Assembly: GCA_966248875.1 (NCBI GenBank)
Contig: CBINBI010000001.1
Span: 1 to 64,000 of the forward strand
DNA from: Dokdonella_A sp966248875
Lineage (GTDB): Bacteria; Pseudomonadota; Gammaproteobacteria; Xanthomonadales; Rhodanobacteraceae
Direction: 5' to 3'
Length of the DNA: 64,000 bases
This document shows, one piece after another, positions 42,585 through 51,540 of this stretch. Position numbers and translations under genes: made by a program. Numbering within the stretch: position 1 is the stretch's first letter; each line of letters starts with the position of its first letter. The notes beneath the pieces are model-generated. The model was not told the origin of the DNA, ran no database searches, and worked only from the letters and a program-made list of their open reading frames with translations.

Positions 42585-42646
42585 CGTCGGAAAGACGCTT
42601 ATCTCTTTTCCGATCAGAAGCTTAGCCACGAGAGCGCAGCGCATTC

Positions 42647-42661
42647 GCACGCTTATGGTGC
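42647..42661. promoter_or_regulatory. NtrC-like enhancer site upstream of glnA
   Basis: GCAC-N7-GTGC with a complete right half TGGTGCA fits the NtrC dyad (GCACC...GGTGC). It is centred about 95 bases upstream of the predicted glnA start, a usual enhancer distance. Two further GGTGCA half-sites occur at 42669-42674 and 42688-42693. The site also lies just upstream of uppP. Confidence 0.6.
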
Positions 42662-42707
42662 AGAATGCGGTGCATATTCATCCGATTGGTGCAACCCGGG
42701 AGCCACC

Positions 42708-43499
42708 GTGACCGAGCTTCTCACCCTCGTGCTGCTGGGCGTGATCGAAGGCATCACCGAATTCCTGCCGATTTCCAGCACCGGCCACCTCCTGATCGCC
42801 GAGCACTGGCTCGGGCGCCGCTCGGACATGTTCAACATCGTGATCCAGGCCGGCGCCATCCTCGCCGTCGTTTTGATTTACCGGCAGCGCCTGTGGCAGC
42901 TCGCAACCGGGTTGCGCGACGCGCGCAACCGCGATTACGCGCTGAAGCTCGCCGTGGCCTTCGCGGTCACGGCCGCGCTCGGCTTCGTCGCGACGAAGCT
43001 CGGCTTCAAGCTGCCCGAGACGGTCACGCCCATCGCCTGGGCGCTGATCCTCGGCGGCGTCTGGATGATGGGCGCCGAAGCGCTCGCCGCGCGACGGTCC
43101 GAGCGCAGCGAGATCACCTGGCGTGTCGCGATCCTGGTGGGGCTCGCGCAGGTGGTCGCGGCGGTCTTTCCCGGCACGTCGCGCTCGGCGGCGACAATCT
43201 TCGTCGCGATGCTCGCGGGCACGGGCAATCGTTCCGCGGCGACCGAGTTCGCGTTCCTGGTCGGCATCCCGACGATGTTCGCCGCCAGCGGCTACGAGCT
43301 TCTGAAGACGCTCGGCGGCAGCGCGGCGCACGAGGACTGGAGCGCGCTCGCGATCGCGTTCACGGTCTCGCTCGTCACCGCGTTCATCGCCGTGAAGTGG
43401 CTGCTCGGCTACATCCGCACGCACCGCTTCACCGCGTTCGCGATCTACCGCATCGTGCTCGGCGTCGTGCTGCTCGCCGCGCTGCCCGCCGGCGGCTGA
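42708..43499 (+). CDS. uppP: Undecaprenyl-diphosphatase
   Basis: Dephosphorylates undecaprenyl diphosphate to recycle the lipid carrier of cell-wall synthesis; overproduction gives bacitracin resistance (BacA). The GTG at 42708, preceded by GGGAGCC, gives 263 residues. Signatures are IEGITEFLPISSTGHLLIAEHWL (with the catalytic Glu residues) and VFPGTSRSAATIFVAMLAGTG. About eight membrane spans. It is divergent from glnA and shares its regulatory region. Confidence 0.95.
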   Translation: MTELLTLVLLGVIEGITEFLPISSTGHLLIAEHWLGRRSDMFNIVIQAGAILAVVLIYRQRLWQLATGLRDARNRDYALKLAVAFAVTAALGFVATKLGFKLPETVTPIAWALILGGVWMMGAEALAARRSERSEITWRVAILVGLAQVVAAVFPGTSRSAATIFVAMLAGTGNRSAATEFAFLVGIPTMFAASGYELLKTLGGSAAHEDWSALAIAFTVSLVTAFIAVKWLLGYIRTHRFTAFAIYRIVLGVVLLAALPAGG

Positions 43500-43561
43500 G
43501 GCGCGCGAACGGCGCTACTCGATCAGCGCTTCGGCACGAAACGGCAAGCCGCTAGCGGCGA

Positions 43562-44878
43562 TCAGACGCCGGCAGCCAGGTTGAAGTCGCCGATGGCGGG
43601 CACCAGCGTCCTCAGTGCCTCGCGCTCGACCTCGGTGAGGTACGGATTCCAGACGTCCATCAGCATGACGACGCGGGTGCCGTCGCTGCGGTTCCAGGCC
43701 TCGTGCTCGAACGTGTCGTCGAACGTGAAGCAGTGGCCTTCCTCCCAGCCGTGCGGCTCGCCGGCGACGACCAGCGCGCACTCGCCTTGCGGCACGATCA
43801 GCGCCAGGTGCGTGACGAGGCGCGTATTCGTGACGCCATGGTGCGGCAGGATGTGCGAACCCGCGGTCAGCACCGAATAGCACACTTCGGGCGAGTGATC
43901 GCGCACATGGCAGAGCGGCACCTTCTCCAGCGCCGCCGATGTACGCGGGCAGCGCGCGTGGTTTTCTTCGTAGCGCCGGCCGTGGCGGAAGAAGAAGAAC
44001 GCGTTCCACACCGGCGGGCCTTTCGGGTTGGCGAGGTGGCCTTCGAGCTGCTTGTCCTCGAAGTGGCCGAGGAACGGCTCGAAGCCGGTGTCCTCGGTCA
44101 GCACGCGGCGCATCTCGTCACGGATCACGGCCGTCTCGGCTTCGAGCTCCGCGTACCACGGGAACAGCTCGGGCTCGTAGAACTTCCGGGTCGGCAGATC
44201 CGGGAAATACATGAACTTTGCGCGCTGCCGCGGATCGGGATAGTTGGCGGGCAGCTCGGTGAGATAGATCGCAAGGCACTTCTCGACGCGCGCCAGGGCC
44301 GTCGTGCCGTATCGCGCGCGCAGCGGCGCGATGGTGTCGGAGAACAGACGCCGCCGGCCGGCCGCAACCACGCGCATCGCGTGCAGCACCAGCGGGCGGA
44401 GCCCCGGCGGCGTGGTCGAGTCGCCGAGCCACTGGCCCGCATTCTGCGCCGCGAAGATCGCGCCGAAATAAAGCGGCAAGGCGTCGTTCGGGCGGCCGGC
44501 GCGCTCGAGCAACTCGGCCAGGCGCAGCTTCGCCGTGAAAAGATCGGGCGCGTGCTCGAGCGCGGCGCGCAACGCGACGATCGCCTGGTCAAGCCGGCCG
44601 AGCGCAGCCTGCGTCACGCCGAGATTGGTCAGCGTCACCGGATCGTCCGGGCGCACGCCGCGCGCGCGCTCGAGCAGCGCCAGCGCCTGCGCGTAGCGCC
44701 CGCGCTCGTGCGCGCAGATCGCGACGAAGTTCAGCGCGTCGATCTCGCCAGGCGACTCACGCAGGATGGCGAGAAACGCCTGCTCGGCTTCCGGGATGCG
44801 ACCGCTTTCGGCCAGGCGCCGCGCCTCGTCGAGGCGCGCGGCGAGCGCGGGCTCGCGCGCGGTGGTGGATTCGCTCAT
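43562..44878 (-). CDS. TPR protein with aspartyl/asparaginyl beta-hydroxylase domain
   Basis: A 438-residue protein. The N-terminal part (about 10-140) has TPR repeats (AEQAFLAILRESPGEIDALNFVAICAHERGRYAQALALLERARGVRPDD). The C-terminal part (about 260-425) is a 2-oxoglutarate/Fe(II) dioxygenase domain of the AspH type: GSHILPHHGVTNTRLVTHLALIVPQGECALVVAGEPHGWEEGHCFTFDDTFEHEAWNRSDGTRVVMLMDVWNP, with the two iron His in HHG and FEHEAWN. The substrate is unknown; LPS-lipid or protein hydroxylation are both possible. The stop is 63 bp from the convergent uppP stop. Confidence 0.87.
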   Translation of the reverse strand: MSESTTAREPALAARLDEARRLAESGRIPEAEQAFLAILRESPGEIDALNFVAICAHERGRYAQALALLERARGVRPDDPVTLTNLGVTQAALGRLDQAIVALRAALEHAPDLFTAKLRLAELLERAGRPNDALPLYFGAIFAAQNAGQWLGDSTTPPGLRPLVLHAMRVVAAGRRRLFSDTIAPLRARYGTTALARVEKCLAIYLTELPANYPDPRQRAKFMYFPDLPTRKFYEPELFPWYAELEAETAVIRDEMRRVLTEDTGFEPFLGHFEDKQLEGHLANPKGPPVWNAFFFFRHGRRYEENHARCPRTSAALEKVPLCHVRDHSPEVCYSVLTAGSHILPHHGVTNTRLVTHLALIVPQGECALVVAGEPHGWEEGHCFTFDDTFEHEAWNRSDGTRVVMLMDVWNPYLTEVEREALRTLVPAIGDFNLAAGV

Positions 44879-44965
44879 GTTCGGACCGGGACTTTGCGTC
44901 GGCGCATGCTAGCAAGGAAACGCGACGTGGCTGCACTCGAAGGACGGACGAAGCACGCTCGCCGC

Positions 44966-45598
44966 TCAGCGCCGCAGCGCGGCATTCAGCGTGTACGTGC
45001 CGGTGATCGCCGCCTCGGCCAGCACGTGGCCCTGCATCGCCTCGCGCGCCGCTGCCGCGGTGAACTTGCCGGCAAGCCCGAGCGTCGGCACGTCGAGCGC
45101 GTAGATGCGGAAGTGGTAGTGGTGCAGCAGATCGTCATTCCACGGCGGGCACGGCCCGTCGTAGCCGTAGTAGTCGCCCGCCATCTCGGGATCGCCGGCG
45201 AACCAGCCGGTGAAGTCGTTGATGCCCTGCTTGGCGCCCGGCGGGCCCGGCGGATCCTTGCGGCCGCGTGCGACCACGCCCTCCGCGCAGCTGCCCGTGC
45301 CGAGCTCGCGGCATTCCGGCGGAATGTCGACCATGACCCAGTGGAAGAACTCGGTGCGCGGCAACGAAGCCGGCACGTGGCGGCCTTCCTTGTTCACGTC
45401 GTCAGCGCGCGTCGGCACGTCGGTATCGACGCAGATCAGCGCGAACGAGCGCGTCCCGGCCGGCACGTCGGCCCAGGCGAGGTGCGGGTTCTGGTTCGTG
45501 GAAAGCACGCAAGGCTCACCGTTCGGCCCCGGCCGGCCGAACGCGAACTGCTCCGGAATCGGCTGCATGTGCTCGATGTCGTCGCTGCGGATGCGCAT
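44966..45598 (-). CDS. YbhB/YbcL-type phosphatidylethanolamine-binding protein
   Basis: A 210-residue cytosolic PEBP (Raf kinase inhibitor-like) protein; no signal peptide. It has LSTNQNPHLAWADVPAGTRSFALICVDTDVP, the anion-pocket segment FFHWVMVDIPPECRELGTG, GINDFTGWFAGD and YYGYDGPCPPWNDDLLHHYHFRIYALDVPTLGL. It is longer than E. coli YbhB. It begins 12 bp after the sorbosone-dehydrogenase-like gene. The ligand is unknown. Confidence 0.88.
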   Translation of the reverse strand: MRIRSDDIEHMQPIPEQFAFGRPGPNGEPCVLSTNQNPHLAWADVPAGTRSFALICVDTDVPTRADDVNKEGRHVPASLPRTEFFHWVMVDIPPECRELGTGSCAEGVVARGRKDPPGPPGAKQGINDFTGWFAGDPEMAGDYYGYDGPCPPWNDDLLHHYHFRIYALDVPTLGLAGKFTAAAAREAMQGHVLAEAAITGTYTLNAALRR

Positions 45599-45610
45599 GT
45601 CGGTACTCCG

Positions 45611-46732
45611 TCAACGTTGCGAGGCCGCCGCGGCGTAGCTGACGCGGTACACCGCACCGGCGTAGTCGTCCGCGACGAGAAGCGCGCCGTCCGGCATGAC
45701 CAGCACGTCCGCCGGCCGGCCGCTCACGCGCTCGTCGCGCTGGAAGCCGTCGATCAGGGGCTCGTAGCTCTGCACGCGGTCGCCGTCGAGGCGCACGGCC
45801 ATCACGCGGTAGCCGGATTTCCTCGAGCGGTTCCACGAGCCGTGCTGCGCGATGATGATCGCGTTCCGGTACTCGGCCGGAAACATCGAGCCCGTATAGA
45901 AGCGCATGCCGATCGAGGCGACGTGCGCGCCGAGCTTCAGCACCGGCGGCGTGTAGTCGCTGCACGACTTGCCCTTGCCGAACTCGGGATCGAGCGTGTC
46001 GCCCTGGTGGCAGTACGGATAGCCGAAGTGCTCGCCGGGCTTCGTCACGCGGTTCAGCTCGTCCGAAGGCAGGTTGTCGCCGAGCATGTCGCGGCCGTTG
46101 TCGGTGAACCAGAGCGCGCTGGTGCCGGGCTGCCAGTCGAAGCCGACCGTGTTGCGGATGCCATAGGCGACGTCCTGCCAGTCCGAGCCGTCCGGCTTCA
46201 TGCTGATCAGCTTTGCGTAGTCCCTGCCCTTGTCGCAGATGTTGCACGGCGCGCCGATCGGAACGTAGAGGCGCCCGTCCGGCCCGAATGCGATGAACTT
46301 CCAGCCGTGGTGCGTCTCGCCGGGCAGCTTGTCGGTAACCAGCTCGGGTTTCGGCGGATCGTCGAGATGCGACTCGATGTCGCGAAAGCGCAGGATGCGA
46401 CTGATCGCGCCGACGTAGAGATCGCCGTCGCGGAACGCGACGCCGCTCGGCTGCTCAAGCTTGCGTGCGATCACGACGACGCGCTCGGCGCGCTGGTCGT
46501 GGTCGGCGTCGACGAGCGCGTACACACTGCCTTTGTCGCGCGATCCGACGAAGACCGTGCCCTTGGCACCGAGCGCGAGCTCGCGCGCGCCCGGCACGTC
46601 GGCGGCATAGACGTCGATGCGGAATCCGGGCGGCAGCGAGAGCTGCGAAAGATCGGCCGACTTCGCGCCGGCGCAGGCTGTGACCACCGCCGGGCAAAGG
46701 CAGGCCAGAAGGACATGTGCTGCCAATCTCAT
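45611..46732 (-). CDS. Glucose/sorbosone dehydrogenase-like lipoprotein (PQQ-type beta-propeller)
   Basis: From the ATG at 46732 it has 373 residues with a lipoprotein-type signal (MRLAAHVLLACLCPAVVTAC). A six-bladed propeller of the L-sorbosone dehydrogenase kind follows, with GFRIDVYAADVPGARELALGAKGTVFVGSRDKGSVYALVD, HHGWKFIAFGPDGRLYVPIGAPCNICD, YGIRNTVGFDWQPGTSALWFTDNGRDMLGDNLP and HGSWNRSRKSGYRVMAV. Its start overlaps the stop of the TPR-sulfotransferase gene (ATGA). PQQ use is assumed by family and was not shown. Confidence 0.87.
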   Translation of the reverse strand: MRLAAHVLLACLCPAVVTACAGAKSADLSQLSLPPGFRIDVYAADVPGARELALGAKGTVFVGSRDKGSVYALVDADHDQRAERVVVIARKLEQPSGVAFRDGDLYVGAISRILRFRDIESHLDDPPKPELVTDKLPGETHHGWKFIAFGPDGRLYVPIGAPCNICDKGRDYAKLISMKPDGSDWQDVAYGIRNTVGFDWQPGTSALWFTDNGRDMLGDNLPSDELNRVTKPGEHFGYPYCHQGDTLDPEFGKGKSCSDYTPPVLKLGAHVASIGMRFYTGSMFPAEYRNAIIIAQHGSWNRSRKSGYRVMAVRLDGDRVQSYEPLIDGFQRDERVSGRPADVLVMPDGALLVADDYAGAVYRVSYAAAASQR

Positions 46733-48810
46733 GGCACCTCCAGCTTCGCGAACGGCTCGGCCAGCGCTTCGCGGTAACGCTGCCAGTGGCCGCGTGGAAA
46801 CCGCGTCGGCAAGCCACCGAGACCGCGCGCCGTCGCGGCGAGATTCGCGCCGGGCTCCAAGGCATCGAGGCCCAGGAACCGCGCGAGCGCGCCGCCGTTC
46901 GCGCGCGGATCGTCGAGCACGACGTCGGCATCGACGACGAGGCGCCGCGGCTCGTCGAGAGCATCGGCGTAATGGAGATGATCGCGCGCGCGGTGCAGCC
47001 ACTCGCTGAACGCCGGCAGGTCCGCCAGCGCGAAGCCGCGCGCCCAGCCGAACGCCAGCCAGTTCAGCAGCGCATCGCGCGGATCGCGCTCCACGATGAC
47101 GAGGCGCGTGCCCGGAAACGCGCGCCGCACCAGCGCCAGCAGATGCGCGTCCCAGCGCGGCAGCCAGTCGACGATCGTCCGGTCGAGCGGAACATTGGCC
47201 AGGCGCAGCGGCGCGAGATAGCGCTCGCGCAGCGCCTCGCGGTCGGCGTCGGAAAGCTCGCCGCAATAGAGGGGAAAGCGCGGCTGGTTGAAATCGTCGA
47301 CGCGTTGCAGCGCGCCGATGCGATCGCGCAGCACGAAAAGCCCGGGCTGATCGGCGAGCAGCGCAGCGACGCGCTCGACGCCGCTGCCCGGCGTGCCCAG
47401 CAGCAACACGGGCGCATCCGGCCAAGAATCGCCGGTCGGCTCCGTCAGCGCGATCTCGAGCTCGGGCCGCGGCGTGTCGAGCGGCGGCACCGACGCCGGC
47501 AGGCCGCGCTGCGCCTCGGCAAAACAGCGCACCGCTTCGGCGGCTTCACCCGCGCGATCGTGCAGGCGGCCGAGGTAATTCCAGTAGAGCCGGTGCTGGC
47601 CTTCCGTGAGCGCGCGCTCGGCCATTTGATCGAGCAGCCGGCGCGCGCCTGCATCGTCGCCCTCGCGCATGCGCGCCCGGATGCGCACGAGCAGCATCTC
47701 GGCATCGGTGTGCGCGCGCAGCACGAGCTCGGCCTCGGCGTCCGCCGCGTCGAGCTGACCCAGGTGTTCATGAATCATCGCGAGCCGCGAGTGCGCCTGC
47801 ATGTCGGCCGGGTTCTTCTCGGCCAGCGCGCGCCAGTCCGCCGCCGCCTGCGGCAGGCGGCCGATCAGCATGAGGAGATCGGCCCGCGCGGTCAGCACGT
47901 CATGATCGTCGGGCACGAGCGCGAGATAGTCGTCGTAGGCCTGGATGGCCTCGTCGTTGCGGCCCAGCCGCATCAGCGACCAGGCGAGCGCGCGCGCCGG
48001 CGCCGACTGGCGCGGATCGATCGCGAGCGCCGCGCGATACGCCTCGACGGCATCCGCATGGCGCTCCTCCGCGCGCGCGACGTCGCCGAGGCCGACGTGA
48101 CCTGCCGACGCGAAGCCCGGCGCATCGAGCAGCATGCGGTAGTGCGTCTCGGCTTCGCGCGGGCGCTTCGCCTTCAGCGTCAGCGCGGCGAGCGCCTGAC
48201 GCGCAGCATGGAGATCGGGCTGCACGCGCAGCGCGTTCTCGAAGGCTTTCTCCGCGAACGACTCCGTGCCGCGCATGGCGAAGGCACGGCCCAGCGCGAA
48301 TTGGATGGTCGGATCGTTAGGTGCGAGATCGGCCGCGCGACCGAGATGGCGCAGCGCCGCGTCGACGTCGCCGCGCTCGAGCGCGAGCGCGCCGAGCCCG
48401 GCCAGCGACTGCGCGTCCTCGCCGGCGCGGAGCGCAATGCGGAAGTGGCTCTCGGCTTTCTCGCGATCGCCGCGCATGAGCGCGATCTGGCCGATGCCGG
48501 CGTGCGCGGTGCCGATGTTCGGATCAAGCTCGAGCGCCTTCTCGTAGTGCGCGAGCGCCGCGTCGAAGTCGCCGGTCTGGAAGCGCAGGGTGCCGAGCGT
48601 GAGCTCGATGCCGGCCTTCTCCGGCGCGAGATCGTGCGCGCGCATCAGGAGATCGGCGGCTTCCTCCGTGGCGCCGCGCTGATGGCGCAGCAGGCCGAGC
48701 AGGTGCAGGGCCTCGGCATCGTCCGGCCGGCTTTCGAGGTGCTCGCGGTAGCCTTGCTCGGCCTCGTCGAGACGGCCCTGGCGGTGCAGTTCGATGGAAT
48801 CTTTCAGCAT
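46729..48810 (-). CDS. Large TPR protein with sulfotransferase-like domain
   Basis: The ATG at 48810 (MLKDSIELHRQGRLDEAEQGYREHLESRPDD) gives 693 residues. Residues 1-420 are at least ten TPR units, for example DNIGTAHAGIGQIALMRGDREKAESHF-like and DPTIQFALGRAFAMRGTESFAEKAFENAL-like segments. Residues about 450-690 are a sulfotransferase fold with a phosphate loop VLLLGTPGSGVERVAALLADQPG and RLVIVERDPRDALLNWLAFGWA. The loop differs from the usual PRSGTT, so activity is uncertain. It starts the set TPR-sulfotransferase, sorbosone dehydrogenase, PEBP protein. Confidence 0.82.
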   Translation of the reverse strand: MLKDSIELHRQGRLDEAEQGYREHLESRPDDAEALHLLGLLRHQRGATEEAADLLMRAHDLAPEKAGIELTLGTLRFQTGDFDAALAHYEKALELDPNIGTAHAGIGQIALMRGDREKAESHFRIALRAGEDAQSLAGLGALALERGDVDAALRHLGRAADLAPNDPTIQFALGRAFAMRGTESFAEKAFENALRVQPDLHAARQALAALTLKAKRPREAETHYRMLLDAPGFASAGHVGLGDVARAEERHADAVEAYRAALAIDPRQSAPARALAWSLMRLGRNDEAIQAYDDYLALVPDDHDVLTARADLLMLIGRLPQAAADWRALAEKNPADMQAHSRLAMIHEHLGQLDAADAEAELVLRAHTDAEMLLVRIRARMREGDDAGARRLLDQMAERALTEGQHRLYWNYLGRLHDRAGEAAEAVRCFAEAQRGLPASVPPLDTPRPELEIALTEPTGDSWPDAPVLLLGTPGSGVERVAALLADQPGLFVLRDRIGALQRVDDFNQPRFPLYCGELSDADREALRERYLAPLRLANVPLDRTIVDWLPRWDAHLLALVRRAFPGTRLVIVERDPRDALLNWLAFGWARGFALADLPAFSEWLHRARDHLHYADALDEPRRLVVDADVVLDDPRANGGALARFLGLDALEPGANLAATARGLGGLPTRFPRGHWQRYREALAEPFAKLEVP

Positions 48811-48970
48811 GACCGTAAATGGAAGCGGATGGCCGCGGACCCGGCGGAACCGCCGCATTTTCCGTCGTGCGCAAGCCGCGAATTATGCCCGATGCGCGCC
48901 GTGTTAGGCTTGCGCGCCCCCGCGCGCACCAGCGCGGCCGCCAATTTTTCCGACGACGACCGCCTCTGCC

Positions 48971-50449
48971 GTGTCCGCCAATCAGGATCTCATCACCCTG
49001 CTCCGTGCGCGCGCGCCGCTGATCCTGGTCGAATCCGCCGAGGAGGGCCGCGTCATCGACGGCTTCCGCCACGCGATCGCGCAGGCGCTGCGGCCGCTCT
49101 ATCGCTGGAGCATCACCGGCGGCCTCTGCCGGCTCGACATCGACAGCGACGACGAAGCCGAGACGCCGCCCGACGCGAGCATGACGCTCAATGCGATCAA
49201 GCAGCAGGCGACGCCGGGCGTCTACCTCCTCCTCGATTTCCAGCCGTACCTGCGCTATCCGATGACGCTGCGCCTGCTGCGCGAGATCGTGCAGCGGATC
49301 GACTGCGCCGAGCACACGCTGGTCCTGGTCGGCGCCGACTACGAGCTGCCGCAGGAGCTCGCCGCGTACGTCACGCGCTACGAGCTCGCCCTGCCCGACG
49401 CCGAGCGTCTCGCCGCGCTGGTCCGCGAGGAAGCCTTCAACTACTCGCGCGAGAACGGCCGGCGCGTCACCGTCGATGCCGAAGCCGCGCGCGCGGTCGT
49501 GCGCAACCTCAAAGGCCTCGGCCTCGAGGATGCGCGGCGCATCGTGCGCAAGCTGATCTATCACGACGGCGCGCTGACGCCGGCCGACCTGCCCGAGCTC
49601 GCGCGCGCCAAGTACAAGCTGCTCGATCGCCAGGGCCTGCTGCACTTCGAGTACGAAACCGCGCAGTTCGCCGGCGTCGCCGGCCTCGCGCGGCTCAAGC
49701 AGTGGATCCAGCAGCGCAGGCCCGCCTTCCTCGGCGAAAAGGCGGCCGCGAAGCTCGATCCGCCCAAGGGCGTGCTGCTGCTGGGCGTGCAGGGCTGCGG
49801 CAAGAGCCTCGCCGCGAAGGCCACCGCCGGCGGCTTCGCCGTGCCGCTGCTTCGACTCGACATCGGCACGCTCTACAACAAGTATCACGGCGAGACCGAG
49901 CGCAACCTGCGCGAGGCCCTGAAGAACGCCGAGCTGCTCGCGCCCTGCGTGCTGTGGATCGACGAGATCGAGAAAGCGCTGGCGACCAACGGCGCCGACG
50001 AAGGCGTGTCACGCCGCGTGCTCGGCTATCTCCTGACCTGGATGGCTGAACGCAAGGCGCCGGTGTTCCTCGTCGCGACCGCGAACGACGTGACCGCGCT
50101 GCCGGCCGAGCTCCTGCGCAAGGGCCGCTTCGACGAAGTGTTCTTCGTCGATCTTCCGAACGCCGAGACGCGCGAGGAGATCTTCCGGCTGCACCTCGCG
50201 CGCCGCGACCTCGCCGAGGCCGATTACGACATCGCCGCACTGGCCGCCGCGACGGACGGTTTCTCCGGCGCCGAGATCGAGCAGGTCGTGGTTGCCGCGC
50301 TGTATGCCGCCGCCGCCGGCAGGAGCATTCCGACCCAGGCCGGGCTCCTGAACGAAATCCGCAACACGCGGCCCTTGTCGGTGCTGATGGCCGAGCGCGT
50401 CGCCGCGCTGCGCGAGTGGGCGCGCGAGCGCACCGTTCCGGCGGATTGA
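48971..50449 (+). CDS. AAA+ ATPase of Ycf46 type
   Basis: Starts at GTG 48971; 492 residues. The N-terminal 250 residues are a poorly described ATPase-like domain (LRARAPLILVESAEEGRVIDGF...). The AAA+ module then has Walker A LLLGVQGCGKSLAAKA (about 273), Walker B CVLWIDEIEKALAT, sensor 1 FLVATANDVTALP and the arginine finger LLRKGRFDEVFFVDLP. The family is of unknown function in bacteria; the chloroplast/cyanobacterial homologue Ycf46 affects CO2 use. It may remodel a protein complex. It is divergent from the TPR-sulfotransferase gene. Confidence 0.87.
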   Translation: MSANQDLITLLRARAPLILVESAEEGRVIDGFRHAIAQALRPLYRWSITGGLCRLDIDSDDEAETPPDASMTLNAIKQQATPGVYLLLDFQPYLRYPMTLRLLREIVQRIDCAEHTLVLVGADYELPQELAAYVTRYELALPDAERLAALVREEAFNYSRENGRRVTVDAEAARAVVRNLKGLGLEDARRIVRKLIYHDGALTPADLPELARAKYKLLDRQGLLHFEYETAQFAGVAGLARLKQWIQQRRPAFLGEKAAAKLDPPKGVLLLGVQGCGKSLAAKATAGGFAVPLLRLDIGTLYNKYHGETERNLREALKNAELLAPCVLWIDEIEKALATNGADEGVSRRVLGYLLTWMAERKAPVFLVATANDVTALPAELLRKGRFDEVFFVDLPNAETREEIFRLHLARRDLAEADYDIAALAAATDGFSGAEIEQVVVAALYAAAAGRSIPTQAGLLNEIRNTRPLSVLMAERVAALREWARERTVPAD

Positions 50450-50450
50450 C

Positions 50451-51491
50451 TCAGGTGCGCGCGGGGACGGCTTCGATCGCGGTTGCGCGCCTCGCCTCGA
50501 CGCCGCCGAGATGCGCGAGCATGCGCTCGGCGATGTAGTCCTCGGCGAAGCTCTGCAGCGCAAAATTCCTGATGAAGCCGCAATGCCCGCCGTGCTCTGC
50601 GATGTCGAGCTCGACGTGCGCGGGCAGCGAGAGCGCGCGGAAATCGGCGACGGGGATGACCGGATCGTCCGCCGATGTCAGGATCGTCGCCGGCACGCAG
50701 AGCGCCGCGAGCGCGTCGCCGGCGATCGAATAGCCGGCGAGATAGTTCTCCAGAGAGCCGAAATCAGTGTGGCGCAGCACGAGCGAGCGCGTCAGGCCGC
50801 GCAGGTCGCTGTCGAGCTCCTCGGCGGAGAAGAGCTCGGTGTCGGGAAACAGCGCCTGCTTGACGCGCAGCGAGCGCGTCCACTTGTGCATGAAATAGCG
50901 CTGGTAGAAGCGCGGACCGTTTTCGAGCCCGAACAATCCGCTCTCGGGGCTGATGACCGGGCACACGGCGAGCACGTAGGCCAGCGGGATCGCCGCCTCC
51001 GGTGCGCGCAGCGCAACGCGCAGCGCGAAATTGCCGCCCAGCGAGAAGCCTGCGATCGCGAGCGCGCGCGGGCGAAAGCGCGCGGCGATCTCGCGAACCG
51101 CTGCGACAACTTCGTCGATGCGGCACGAGTGGAAGATTTCGCGATTGAGATGATGCGTCTCGCCGTGATCGCGGAAGTTGAGGCGGAACACGTCGAAGCC
51201 TTCGCGCAGCAGCCGCGCGGCATTGCCGAGTACGTAGTTCGAGCGCGCGCTGCCTTCCCAGCCGTGCAGCAGCACGACGAGTCCGCGCGCTTCGGCCTGC
51301 ACCCGCTGCGGCGTGTGGAAGCCTTGCAGGCGCACGCCGTCGCCGCAGTCGAGAATGTGCTCCTCGGCGCGCGATTCGAGGTCATCACCGCGCCGCCGGC
51401 CGAGCCAGCGCCGCAGCGCGCTCGACGCCAGCAAGGACTGCACGTGCGGATTGCGCAACAGGCGGGGTGGCTGGAAATCGGCGGCCTTCAT
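50451..51491 (-). CDS. Alpha/beta hydrolase, YheT family
   Basis: From the ATG at 51491, 346 residues. An alternative ATG at 51551 would add 20 residues and overlap the PlsC-like stop. Family opening FQPPRLLRNPHVQSLLAS, LVVLLHGWEGSARSNYV (oxyanion region), nucleophile elbow IAGFSLGGNFAL, Asp in LTSADDPVIPV and His in EHGGHCGF form the catalytic triad. Probably a cytosolic esterase or thioesterase; the substrate is not known. Confidence 0.88.
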   Translation of the reverse strand: MKAADFQPPRLLRNPHVQSLLASSALRRWLGRRRGDDLESRAEEHILDCGDGVRLQGFHTPQRVQAEARGLVVLLHGWEGSARSNYVLGNAARLLREGFDVFRLNFRDHGETHHLNREIFHSCRIDEVVAAVREIAARFRPRALAIAGFSLGGNFALRVALRAPEAAIPLAYVLAVCPVISPESGLFGLENGPRFYQRYFMHKWTRSLRVKQALFPDTELFSAEELDSDLRGLTRSLVLRHTDFGSLENYLAGYSIAGDALAALCVPATILTSADDPVIPVADFRALSLPAHVELDIAEHGGHCGFIRNFALQSFAEDYIAERMLAHLGGVEARRATAIEAVPART

Positions 51492-51540
51492 GAGTGCGGT
51501 GGCAGCAGACACGCCGTCGCGCGCCGGTGGGGATGTCCGG

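Noticed and set aside
43703..50049. Very long plus-strand frames (over 1000 codons) opposite the leftward TPR and dehydrogenase genes
   Set aside because: Composition is repetitive Arg/Ala/Glu without domains; the minus-strand genes are clearly real.
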